From NCBI GenBank assembly GCA_964350435.1, contig CAYGJS010000026.1, forward strand, positions 1 through 29,432: DNA of 29,432 nucleotides. The letters run 5' to 3'. Source of the DNA: TMED27 sp964350435. GTDB lineage: Bacteria > Pseudomonadota > Alphaproteobacteria > Micavibrionales > Micavibrionaceae. Positions 8,008 to 15,106 of the stretch are shown in pieces. The number at the start of each line of letters is the position of its first letter. The stretch's first letter is position 1. The notes under the pieces are model-generated. The model was not told the DNA's origin, did no database searches, and saw only the letters and a program-made list of their open reading frames with translations. Made by a program: the position numbers and the translations under genes.

Positions 8008-9087
8008 ATGGGTCAGGATCGGCTTAGGCAGACCTTTTTGCAAAAGGCGTTGGATTTTACACTGGGCGAATCTTTGAAATTCAACGGGGGTGAGCGCGCC
8101 GTTTTTGCTGCTGCGTTGTTTTTGACGGGTGACGCTCTTGGAAATGGAGCCAGCGTTTATCACGTCCTGAAACAAACAGCGCATATGCTCGAGAATAGAA
8201 AACTCATGGTGCTTATGTTTCATCTCATTAATGGGATTGATGACATTGTTGATGAGATGACCGCTCACGAGAGAATGGCGGCAGGATCCTCTCATGAGGG
8301 GAGCACGCCATGCGAATTTCTTCGTAACGAGGATGTATGCATCCCAGCGTATCATCAGGTTATAGAAAGAATAGCGAAGCAAGGCCTGCTAAGTTATGAG
8401 GAAGAAATTTCTTTCAGTAATCTCTATGCCGTCCTCATTCAAGAAGGTGCTATGGCTGATCTTGATTATTCTGCATCCCCAACACCGCAAAACCGCCAAA
8501 ATATAAGCGAACTGAATTTAAAACTCGCGGAAGTTGTTGGGGTTCACGTCCTGCAACATTGCGTGCAAAACGAGGCTATAACCGAAAAGGCAAAATTATC
8601 TGGGCTGTCTTATGATGATATCATTCAGAATTTTCCAAGAGCGGCACATTTGTGCAGGATGTCTGAGTATATTGATGATATGCGCGATATCTTCGTTGAT
8701 CTGGAGCGTGAGGCAGAAACAAATATACCATCTCCGAATGTAATTTTGACGAAACTGTATGAAAACGGCAAAGGGTATAACGCGGATGGAGGTTTGGGGC
8801 TTGAGATGCAAAGCTTTCTGAAGGCACATCGCAAGGATAGAGCTGTAATACATTTCGACAATTATCCTGAATGTTTGAAAGAGGCCGTACAAGATGTGGG
8901 CGATGAGTATTTTGAAGAGGCTTACAAAATGAATCCGCTGCACAGAGATTTCATGATCACATGGTGGCGTGCAACGGCAGATAATGGCATTTGCTCCTCC
9001 TTCCACCCCGATGTGGTTGAGAAAAAAACCAGGCAAGCCGATAGAGTAGATAGTGCCGAGATGGTTTTGCGTACGGCTTATGAATAA
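8008..9087 (+). CDS. Squalene/phytoene-synthase-like isoprenoid synthase
   Basis: The 359-residue, probably all-helical protein matches the motif order of the squalene/phytoene synthase family. These are an aspartate-rich motif IDDIVDE at 77-83, LIQEGAMADL at 143-152 (family: a Gly-Met-xx-Asp-Leu helix), a VVGVHVLQH helix near 176-184 (family: AGxVG), and a second aspartate motif YIDDMRDIFVD at 221-231 followed by a Pro at 241 (family: N-x-x-RDVxxD...GRxYLP). Those enzymes condense two prenyl diphosphates head to head using Mg2+ held by the two Asp motifs. No signal peptide or membrane helix is obvious. The gene is AT-richer than its neighbours and sits alone between ftsA and ftsZ behind a strong promoter. 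Substrate and product are unknown, and it may be a non-catalytic homologue since parts of motif 2 (Asn and Gly-Arg) are replaced. Confidence 0.7.
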   Translation: MGQDRLRQTFLQKALDFTLGESLKFNGGERAVFAAALFLTGDALGNGASVYHVLKQTAHMLENRKLMVLMFHLINGIDDIVDEMTAHERMAAGSSHEGSTPCEFLRNEDVCIPAYHQVIERIAKQGLLSYEEEISFSNLYAVLIQEGAMADLDYSASPTPQNRQNISELNLKLAEVVGVHVLQHCVQNEAITEKAKLSGLSYDDIIQNFPRAAHLCRMSEYIDDMRDIFVDLEREAETNIPSPNVILTKLYENGKGYNADGGLGLEMQSFLKAHRKDRAVIHFDNYPECLKEAVQDVGDEYFEEAYKMNPLHRDFMITWWRATADNGICSSFHPDVVEKKTRQADRVDSAEMVLRTAYE

Positions 9088-9088
9088 G

Positions 9089-9122
9089 TTATCCACAGCA
9101 TCTTGTGTGTAAGTTGTGCACA
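9089..9122. promoter_or_regulatory. DnaA-box-like cluster upstream of ftsZ
   Basis: A perfect DnaA box TTATCCACA lies at 9089-9097, directly after the preceding stop codon. TTGTGCACA at 9114-9122 differs from TTATNCACA at one position, and TTACACACA (reverse strand, 9104-9112) also at one. Three near-consensus sites within 34 bases are unlikely by chance. In Caulobacter DnaA activates ftsZ transcription, so a regulatory role is plausible; binding is not shown here. Confidence 0.5.
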
Positions 9123-9154
9123 GCTGTCTATATATTGTTTTAAGTCAAAAAACT

Positions 9155-9314
9155 GAATCAGATTCGATACTTAGCGTGATTCTTTGCTTTTATACCTAAA
9201 GCTTTGCTATGGTGTAGAAAGGGTAAATCACCCTAAACCCTGTGAATCCTTCACATTTTTTACTTTTCTGCCCGCGTAAACTTCCATAGACTTTAGCAAT
9301 CTTACCGCTGAATC
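9155..9314. promoter_or_regulatory. Cluster of five GANTC (CcrM-type) sites upstream of ftsZ
   Basis: GANTC occurs at 9155-9159, 9161-9165, 9178-9182, 9244-9248 and 9310-9314, five in 160 bases where fewer than one is expected by chance. One lies inside the inverted repeat GTGAA-TCC-TTCAC (9242-9254). In Caulobacter the adenine methyltransferase CcrM methylates GANTC and, with GcrA, controls ftsZ. The region 9088-9382 contains no credible coding sequence and appears to be all control region. Confidence 0.55.
9184..9213 (+). promoter_or_regulatory. Candidate ftsZ promoter
   Basis: TTGCTT (9184-9189), an 18-base spacer and TATGGT (9208-9213) preceded by TG one base upstream (extended -10). Matches are moderate. 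It lies among the GANTC sites and downstream of the DnaA-like boxes, leaving a leader of about 160 bases before ftsZ. Other promoters in this region are possible. Confidence 0.35.
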
Positions 9315-9368
9315 GCTCATCGACTGACGCACAAGATCTTGACCAACAACACGACACATTTTTCATTT

Positions 9369-9374
9369 CGGGGA
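9369..9374 (+). promoter_or_regulatory. Ribosome binding site of ftsZ
   Basis: CGGGGA lies 8 bases before ATG 9383 but only 2 bases before ATG 9377, so it favours the second ATG as the true start. Confidence 0.55.
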
Positions 9375-9382
9375 TAATGACC

Positions 9383-11128
9383 ATGGCTATAACCATCGCA
9401 ATGCAACCAAAAGACGTTCAAAAGCTCTCACCGCGCATTGTCGTGGCTGGCATCGGCGGCGCAGGCGGAAACGCGGTCAACAACATGATCTCTTCCAATC
9501 AGGAAGGATGCGAGTTCCTCGTTTGTAACGCGGATGCGCAAGCCCTTGAAAATTCCTTAAGCGATCACCGCGTTCAACTCGGCGTGACGGTCACGGGCGG
9601 CCTTGGCGCGGGCTCGAAGCCTGAAGTCGGCAAAGCGGCGGCAGAAGAATCGCTCGACGAAGTGATGAAATATTTCGAAGGCGCAAACATGGCCTTCATC
9701 ACCGCCGGCATGGGCGGCGGAACAGGAACAGGCGCCGCGCCCGTAATCGCTAAAGCCTGCCGTGAGCGCGGCATTTTGACCGTCGGCGTCGTCACGAAAC
9801 CCTTCCACTTCGAAGGCTCACACCGCATGAAATCTGCGGAAAAAGGCATCGAGGAAATGCAGGAATATGTCGACACCTTAATCGTCATTCCAAACCAGAA
9901 TCTTTTCCGCGTGGCCAATGAAAAAACCACCTTCGCCGATGCTTTCCAAATGGCCGATGCTGTTCTTCAAGCGGGCGTGCGCGGCGTAACCGATTTGATG
10001 GTCAAACCGGGTCTCGTGAACCTCGACTTCGCGGATATCCGCACAGCAATGCTCGAAATGGGCAAGGCAATGATGGGAACAGGCGAAGCTGAGGGCGAAA
10101 AGCGCGCCATCGAAGCCGCCGAATCCGCAATCAACAACCCGCTTCTGGATGATGTGTCCATGAAGGGCGCGCATGGTGTGATTATCAATGTCACCGGCGG
10201 CTATGACATGACCTTGTTCGAAGCCGACGAAGCCTGTAACCGCATCCGCGATGAAGTGGATCCTGATGCCAACATCATCTTTGGTGCAACATTTGACGCC
10301 AGCCTTGAGGGGAAAATGCGTGTATCCATCGTTGCCACGGGTATTGACCGTGACGCCGATGCGGGCCGCAAAACAACGGGAGGTTCGCAACCCATGGAAC
10401 GCGCCCAGCCCAAAACTCAAAGCGATGATTTGCTCTCCCAGGCCGCCCCCAAAATGCCGACATTCATGTCTGCAAAGGCTGTGAAAGACATCAAAGCCCC
10501 TGCGCCGCTTGCGCCGACACCGGCCGAACAAATCGCGGCAAGAACAGGAGCGCCGCTTCCTTCGCGCTCTATCGAGCCCGAGGCCGACATGTATGAGCAG
10601 CGTGAATTTTCAACCGTAACCGAAGGCGTTCCAGAGATCGCTAAAGACACCGCTCTCCGCGGCACGCTTTACAACAACTCTTTCATTCCGCCGAAACCGA
10701 TGGAAGCCCCCTCAGGCGCGCAGCATATTTCATCTTTCCACGGCGCGCATGTGCCCGACATTGACCCGCAAGCGGTCACAAGCCAGCAGATCAGTCAAGC
10801 AGGAACCTCTTCAGGTCTTCGCCTGAACCCGCCAAAAGCCCCAACACCCTCTGAAGCGCGCCGCTCGCCCTCATTATTCGAGCGCATCACAGGCACAGTG
10901 CAAGAGCATATCGGCGGTTTTGCAGGGCGCGGCCATGAAGAAGATGTTCGCCGTGAACGTATGGCTCCAAGCCCGGTTTCATCCCCGTCAACAGTGGTGC
11001 AGGGTGTTTCAACCCCAGCCTCGCCCTCGCAAGGCAGTCTGAATATCGACGCGCCGTCTAAGTCTGCCTCTGCAAGCGCAGATGACGAGCTTGATATCCC
11101 GGCTTTCTTGCGCCGCCAGGCAAATTAA
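9383..11128 (+). CDS. ftsZ: Cell division protein FtsZ
   Basis: FtsZ is the tubulin-like GTPase that polymerises into the division ring. The core shows VAGIGGAGGNAVNNM near the N-terminus, the tubulin signature GGGTGTGAAP, the T6/T7 regions with NLDFADIRTAM, and VTGGYDMTLFEADEA. After the globular core (to about residue 320) comes a Pro/Ser/Ala-rich linker of roughly 245 residues, then the conserved tail DELDIPAFLRRQAN that binds FtsA and other partners. Long linkers are typical of alphaproteobacterial FtsZ. The upstream in-frame ATG at 9377 is possible, but spacing of CGGGGA favours 9383. It is followed by a strong terminator, so it is probably transcribed alone from the control region upstream. 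Confidence 0.96.
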   Translation: MAITIAMQPKDVQKLSPRIVVAGIGGAGGNAVNNMISSNQEGCEFLVCNADAQALENSLSDHRVQLGVTVTGGLGAGSKPEVGKAAAEESLDEVMKYFEGANMAFITAGMGGGTGTGAAPVIAKACRERGILTVGVVTKPFHFEGSHRMKSAEKGIEEMQEYVDTLIVIPNQNLFRVANEKTTFADAFQMADAVLQAGVRGVTDLMVKPGLVNLDFADIRTAMLEMGKAMMGTGEAEGEKRAIEAAESAINNPLLDDVSMKGAHGVIINVTGGYDMTLFEADEACNRIRDEVDPDANIIFGATFDASLEGKMRVSIVATGIDRDADAGRKTTGGSQPMERAQPKTQSDDLLSQAAPKMPTFMSAKAVKDIKAPAPLAPTPAEQIAARTGAPLPSRSIEPEADMYEQREFSTVTEGVPEIAKDTALRGTLYNNSFIPPKPMEAPSGAQHISSFHGAHVPDIDPQAVTSQQISQAGTSSGLRLNPPKAPTPSEARRSPSLFERITGTVQEHIGGFAGRGHEEDVRRERMAPSPVSSPSTVVQGVSTPASPSQGSLNIDAPSKSASASADDELDIPAFLRRQAN

Positions 11129-11152
11129 GATTGAACCATCTTTTCAAACACT

Positions 11153-11181
11153 AAAAAAACCCGCGCCCGCCGCGGGTTTTT
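11153..11181 (+). terminator. Rho-independent terminator after ftsZ
   Basis: The stem CCCGCG (11160-11165) pairs with CGCGGG (11171-11176) around loop CCCGC, is followed by TTTTT and preceded by seven A residues that can extend pairing. It ends the ftsZ transcript and separates it from lpxC. Confidence 0.9.
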
Positions 11182-11229
11182 CTATAGCGCAAAATACTGT
11201 GTTTGTAACACGGCGCAACAAAGCGTGAT

Positions 11230-11258
11230 TTGTCCTTGTAGAGCGGAATCCTTATATT
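11230..11258 (+). promoter_or_regulatory. Probable lpxC promoter
   Basis: TTGTCC (11230-11235), a 17-base spacer and TATATT (11253-11258, five of six bases match TATAAT). It lies just downstream of the ftsZ terminator. Transcription would start near 11265, which rules against the TTG at 11257 or ATG 11263 as lpxC start and supports ATG 11293. Confidence 0.5.
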
Positions 11259-11292
11259 GAGGATGGTAATAAAGTTCAAATACGGAAAATTT

Positions 11293-12198
11293 ATGCAACA
11301 AACACTGAAAAATACAGCAAGCCTTAAAGGCGTTGGCCTTCATTCCGGCAAGGATATTAACTTGTCGCTCATCCCTGCTGAAGAAAACACAGGCATTATT
11401 TTCGTGCGCACAGATGTGACGGGAAAGGATAACACCGTTCCCGCTCTTTGGAATAACGTCGTGGACACCCAGCTTTGCACCGTCATCGGCAACAAAGACG
11501 GCGTCACCATCGGCACAATCGAACACCTGATGTCCGCGCTGCGCGGTCTCAACATTGATAATATTCGCATCGAACTCGACGGCGCGGAAGTGCCCGTCAT
11601 GGACGGCAGTGCCGACCCCTTCGTAAAACTCATCCAGCAAGCGGGTATCGAAAGACAAGCCGCTCCCCGCCGCATGATTCGCATCCTCAAAGACGTGACA
11701 GTCGAAAAAGACGGCAAGCGCGTAACGCTATCGCCCGCTGACATCGCAAGCTTCGGCGGCGAGATCGAATTCGATCACCCCGAAATCGGACGTCAGCATT
11801 ATGAAACCCAGCTCCTAAACGGCAATTTCGTGCATGACATCGCAAATTGCCGTACATTCGGTTTTCTGCATGAGGTTGAGTGGATGCGCTCCCAAGGTCT
11901 CGCGCTCGGCGGCTCGCTGGAGAACGCCATCGTGCTGGACAAACATTCGGTCATGAACCCGGATGGTCTGCGCCGCGAAGACGAATTCATCCGCCATAAA
12001 TTGCTGGATGCGATTGGCGATCTCTATCTTGCGGGTCTGCCGATCATGGGCGCTTATAATAGCTCCCGCGCGGGCCATGAGATGAATAACCTCATTCTCC
12101 GCGCGCTTTTTGCCGATGACACCGCCTATGAAGTCGTTGAAAGCTTCGATATGCCGCTCGCCGTAAATCATGGGTATCAAGACGGCATAAACGCCTAA
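11293..12198 (+). CDS. lpxC: UDP-3-O-acyl-N-acetylglucosamine deacetylase LpxC
   Basis: LpxC is the zinc amidase that catalyses the committed step of lipid A synthesis in the cytoplasm. The 301-residue protein begins TLKNTASLKGVGLHSGK, as in the family. Zinc ligands are His78 (EHLMSAL), His235 and Asp239 (HKLLDAIGDL), and the catalytic-region His262 lies in GHEMNNL. ATG 11293 is preferred: CGGAA lies 5 bases upstream, the protein then aligns with the normal family N-terminus, and the likely -10 element overlaps the earlier TTG. Its presence implies an LPS-containing outer membrane. It follows ftsZ as in many proteobacteria, but is uncoupled from it by a terminator. Confidence 0.95.
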   Translation: MQQTLKNTASLKGVGLHSGKDINLSLIPAEENTGIIFVRTDVTGKDNTVPALWNNVVDTQLCTVIGNKDGVTIGTIEHLMSALRGLNIDNIRIELDGAEVPVMDGSADPFVKLIQQAGIERQAAPRRMIRILKDVTVEKDGKRVTLSPADIASFGGEIEFDHPEIGRQHYETQLLNGNFVHDIANCRTFGFLHEVEWMRSQGLALGGSLENAIVLDKHSVMNPDGLRREDEFIRHKLLDAIGDLYLAGLPIMGAYNSSRAGHEMNNLILRALFADDTAYEVVESFDMPLAVNHGYQDGINA

Positions 12199-12239
12199 AT
12201 TCTCTTTCTTTTAACGCCGAAGATGTCTATTTTAAGGGT

Positions 12240-13067
12240 ATGAAAATTTCGCCCCTAACATTATCGGTTTTCGCCTGTCTGGCTCTGTTCACTCTCACGG
12301 CCTGTTCGTCTGGCAATAAGGACGACGTGCAGGTTCAAGAAGACGTGGAAACACTCTATAACCGCGCCGCCCAGGCATTGGATCAGGGAGATTACGTTCT
12401 GGCAACAAAAAACTTCCAGGAAGTCGAGCGCCAGCACCCCTATTCACAATGGGCAACGCAGGCTCAATTAATGGCCGCGTTCTCATCATACAAGAATCAA
12501 AACTATGACGAAGCCGTCCTCGCGCTGGACCGTTTCATCGAACTTCACCCGGGCAACAAGGACATCGACTACGCCTATTACCTGAAGGCATTGTCATTCT
12601 ATGAACAAATCTCCGATGTCGCCCGCGATCAGGAAATGACAAGCCTAGCGATGGAATCCATGGAGACCCTGATCCGCCGCTTCCCTGACAGCAAATATTC
12701 CCGCGATGCTACGCTTAAAAAAGATCTCACGGTTGATCACCTCGCGGGCAAGGAAATGGAAATCGGGCGGTATTACCTCAATCGCGGCCATGTGAATGCG
12801 GCCATTAACCGGTTCCTGACCGTCATTCAAAAATACGAAACCACCACCCATACCGCCGAAGCTCTGCACCGCTTGGTTGAAGCCTACCTCACCCTTGGCC
12901 TGCCATTCGAAGCCACGCAGGTTGCCGCAGTTTTAGGGCATAATTACCCTGGCAGCGAGTGGTATAAGCGCAGTTTTGAACTCCTCGATGAGCAGTCGCG
13001 TCAGCGCATCGTTGAGGATCGTGGCGTTTTTGATAAAACGATTGAATCGATTTTTAAACCAAACTGA
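12240..13067 (+). CDS. bamD: Outer membrane assembly lipoprotein BamD
   Basis: BamD is the essential lipoprotein partner of BamA in beta-barrel insertion at the outer membrane. The 275-residue product has a signal peptide ending in lipobox LTAC with Cys22, then TPR-like helical repeats (LYNRAAQALDQGDYVLATKNF, AVLALDRFIELHPGNKDIDYA, TLIRRFPDSKYSRDA). The phrase ERQHPYS and the spacing match the YfiO/BamD family. The only visible Shine-Dalgarno-like string (AAGGG, 12234-12238) is just one base from the ATG, which is poor; no alternative start leaves the signal peptide intact. It follows lpxC by 41 bases. Confidence 0.93.
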   Translation: MKISPLTLSVFACLALFTLTACSSGNKDDVQVQEDVETLYNRAAQALDQGDYVLATKNFQEVERQHPYSQWATQAQLMAAFSSYKNQNYDEAVLALDRFIELHPGNKDIDYAYYLKALSFYEQISDVARDQEMTSLAMESMETLIRRFPDSKYSRDATLKKDLTVDHLAGKEMEIGRYYLNRGHVNAAINRFLTVIQKYETTTHTAEALHRLVEAYLTLGLPFEATQVAAVLGHNYPGSEWYKRSFELLDEQSRQRIVEDRGVFDKTIESIFKPN

Positions 13068-13087
13068 TTAAGGGATAGTCCCTGGGC

Positions 13088-14743
13088 ATGCTTGCAAGCC
13101 TCTCAATATCCAATGTCGTACTGATTGAAAAGCTGAACATCCAGTTCTGCGAAGGCCTCTGCGCGTTGACGGGCGAAACAGGCGCGGGAAAATCCATCCT
13201 GCTCGACTCTCTCGGCCTCGCGCTCGGCGCGCGCTCCGAAACGCGGCTGGTACGCAAAGGCGCAGATCAAGCCAGCGTCACCGCAACCTTTGACTTGCCG
13301 CACGATCACTCTTCACAAACCCTTCTGAAAGACGCCGAACTGGATTGGGATCAAACCCTGATTCTGCGCCGCTCTGTCACGCCCGATGGCCGCAGTAAGG
13401 CCTTCATCAATGACCAAGCCGTGAGCGCAGGTCTTCTGCGCCAAGTCGGTGAAACCCTCGTCGAAATTCACGGCCAGTTTGATACGCGCGGCCTTCTCGA
13501 TGCCTCCACGCACCGTCAGATGCTCGATGACTATGCTGGGCTGGGCGAGGGGCTTTCCATACTCTGGCGCAGTTTCAAAGACAAACAAGCCGCGCTGAAA
13601 AATCTTCAGGACTCCGCGTTAAAATCTCGCGAAGAAGAAGCTTACTTGCGGCAATCGCTCCAGGATCTTGATGCGCTTAATCCCAGAGCGGGTGAAGAAA
13701 CCGAGCTTGCCGAACTTCGCACGCGGCTTATGAATCGTGAGCAGGTGCTGGAAGCCCTTAACGGCGCATACCATGCGCTGAATGGTGAAAACGATCCCGT
13801 GCGCGAAGCTTGGGGTTTGCTCGACCGTTTAGCCGATAAAATCGGCGAGGCGGGTGAAGACGTAATCAGCGCCCTCGACCGGGCATCTTCTGAAATCCAA
13901 GAAGCCCTCTCGGCCATCCAGTCCTTATCCTCCGACCTCGAAGAAGCCGAACACGACCTCACCTCCATCGATGACCGCCTGTTTGGCCTGCGCGCTCAAG
14001 CCCGCAAACATGGCTGTACCGTCGATGATCTGGCGGAAAAGCGCGCGGAAATTGCGGCGGCTCTCAATAACATCGAACACGCCGATGAAGTGCTGGCGGG
14101 TGCCATGCAGGAACTTGAGGTCGCCAAATCCGCCTTCGTCAAACAAGCCAGAGACATCAGCGATAAACGCAAAAAGGCCGCCGCCAAACTCGACGGCCTT
14201 GTCGCCAAAGAACTCCCGCCGCTCAAACTCGACCGCGCGAAATTCGTAACCTCTGTTGAGGCTCTGCCTGAATCCGATTGGGGCGCACATGGTATGGATA
14301 AAGTGCAATTTCTTGTCGCCACCAATCCGGGCGCGGAGGCTGGCCCCTTGGGTAAAATCGCCTCTGGCGGCGAAATGTCCCGCTTCATGCTCGCGCTCAA
14401 AGTCGTGATGGCAGAAATTGGCGCGGCTGGCACGTTGATATTTGACGAAGTCGATGCAGGGATCGGCGGCGGAACGGCGGACGCAGTGGGCGAACGCCTC
14501 GCCAAACTCGCGCGGGAAAAACAAATCATGGTTGTCACCCATTCCCCACAAGTCGCGGCAAGGGCAAGCCATCACTGGATCGTCCAAAAATCCGGCAAAG
14601 CCGATGTCACCACCACTGTCTTGCCGCTCCCCGCCCTTGATGATCGCCGCGAAGAAATCGCCCGCATGCTGGCCGGCGCAACCATAACCCCCGAAGCCCG
14701 CGCCGCCGCCCATAAACTCCTTGAAGTCGGAAAAGCAGCATAA
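13088..14743 (+). CDS. recN: DNA repair protein RecN
   Basis: RecN is an SMC-like ATPase that acts on DNA double-strand breaks. The 551-residue protein has Walker A GETGAGKS at 29-36, a central coiled-coil arm (about 150-370, rich in Glu, Ala, Leu and Lys), the ABC signature ASGGEMSRFMLAL near 424 and Walker B TLIFDEVDAGIGGGTA near 448. It starts 20 bases after bamD and is probably in the same transcript; bamD-recN-ligA order is common in alphaproteobacteria. A small inverted repeat AGGGA-TAG-TCCCT (13071-13083) lies over the expected ribosome binding site and might limit translation. Confidence 0.96.
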   Translation: MLASLSISNVVLIEKLNIQFCEGLCALTGETGAGKSILLDSLGLALGARSETRLVRKGADQASVTATFDLPHDHSSQTLLKDAELDWDQTLILRRSVTPDGRSKAFINDQAVSAGLLRQVGETLVEIHGQFDTRGLLDASTHRQMLDDYAGLGEGLSILWRSFKDKQAALKNLQDSALKSREEEAYLRQSLQDLDALNPRAGEETELAELRTRLMNREQVLEALNGAYHALNGENDPVREAWGLLDRLADKIGEAGEDVISALDRASSEIQEALSAIQSLSSDLEEAEHDLTSIDDRLFGLRAQARKHGCTVDDLAEKRAEIAAALNNIEHADEVLAGAMQELEVAKSAFVKQARDISDKRKKAAAKLDGLVAKELPPLKLDRAKFVTSVEALPESDWGAHGMDKVQFLVATNPGAEAGPLGKIASGGEMSRFMLALKVVMAEIGAAGTLIFDEVDAGIGGGTADAVGERLAKLAREKQIMVVTHSPQVAARASHHWIVQKSGKADVTTTVLPLPALDDRREEIARMLAGATITPEARAAAHKLLEVGKAA

Positions 14744-14755
14744 CACAACAAAGGC

Positions 14756-14775
14756 ATCCCCGCGCATGCGGGGAT
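14756..14775. repeat. Palindrome upstream of the GIY-YIG gene
   Basis: ATCCCCGC (14756-14763) and GCGGGGAT (14768-14775) are perfect reverse complements around GCAT. A related palindrome follows the GIY-YIG gene. No T tract follows, so it is not a classical terminator. Its right arm carries GGGGA, 11 bases before the GIY-YIG start, and could act as a ribosome binding site. Confidence 0.8.
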
Positions 14776-14785
14776 CATTCTCAAG

Positions 14786-15064
14786 ATGCATTATGTATAC
14801 ATTATTACAAACAAGAAAGACGGGACGCTCTATATCGGTGTAACGTCGGATTTAAAAAAACGGATATGGCAACACAAGAATAAAATCATTGAAGGCTTTA
14901 GTAAAAAATATAATCTAACCAAGCTCGTATATTTTGAAATATATGATGAGTATTGGGAGGCGGCAAACCGTGAAAAACGGATGAAGAAATGGAACCGCGA
15001 TTGGAAAATAAAGCGAATAGAAGAGGTTAATCCGAACTGGAATGATCTATATGACACATTTTAA
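14786..15064 (+). CDS. Standalone GIY-YIG endonuclease-domain protein
   Basis: A 92-residue protein consisting of one GIY-YIG domain. It reads YVYIITNKKDG at 3-13, LYIGVTSDL at 15-23, conserved Arg26, and Glu63 within NREKRMKKW, the expected metal-binding Glu. The fold cuts DNA in homing enzymes and UvrC; small free-standing members (the YhbQ-like group) are widespread with unclear roles. The gene is AT-richer than recN and ligA, separates two genes that are often closer, and is bracketed by two related palindromes (14756-14775 and 15071-15088), all suggesting insertion as a unit. Substrate and activity are not known. Confidence 0.88.
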   Translation: MHYVYIITNKKDGTLYIGVTSDLKKRIWQHKNKIIEGFSKKYNLTKLVYFEIYDEYWEAANREKRMKKWNRDWKIKRIEEVNPNWNDLYDTF

Positions 15065-15070
15065 AAACGA

Positions 15071-15088
15071 TCCCCGCCTGCGCGGGGA
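15071..15088. repeat. Palindrome downstream of the GIY-YIG gene
   Basis: TCCCCGC (15071-15077) and GCGGGGA (15082-15088) are perfect reverse complements around CTGC. The arms are the same as those of the upstream palindrome apart from the outermost base; only the loop differs. It lies 6 bases after the GIY-YIG stop and 18 bases before the ATG of ligA. Confidence 0.8.
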
Positions 15089-15106
15089 AGCTGGTAATTG
15101 AATAAT

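Noticed and set aside
9089..9122. Chromosomal replication origin
   Set aside because: DnaA-like boxes are few, no strongly AT-rich unwinding region accompanies them, and the site sits directly upstream of ftsZ, where DnaA can act as a transcription factor.
9878..10531. Minus-strand open frame opposite ftsZ (217 residues)
   Set aside because: Cys/His/Phe-rich nonsense-like translation antisense to the FtsZ core.
11257..11292. Upstream TTG/ATG starts for lpxC
   Set aside because: They overlap or abut the likely promoter and add residues not seen in the family; ATG 11293 gives the normal LpxC N-terminus.
14756..14775. Rho-independent terminator after recN
   Set aside because: The stem is strong but no T tract follows, and a sister copy lies after the next gene.
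13925..14791. Minus-strand open frame opposite recN (288 residues)
   Set aside because: No ribosome binding site or motif; the opposite strand encodes the conserved RecN ATPase motifs.
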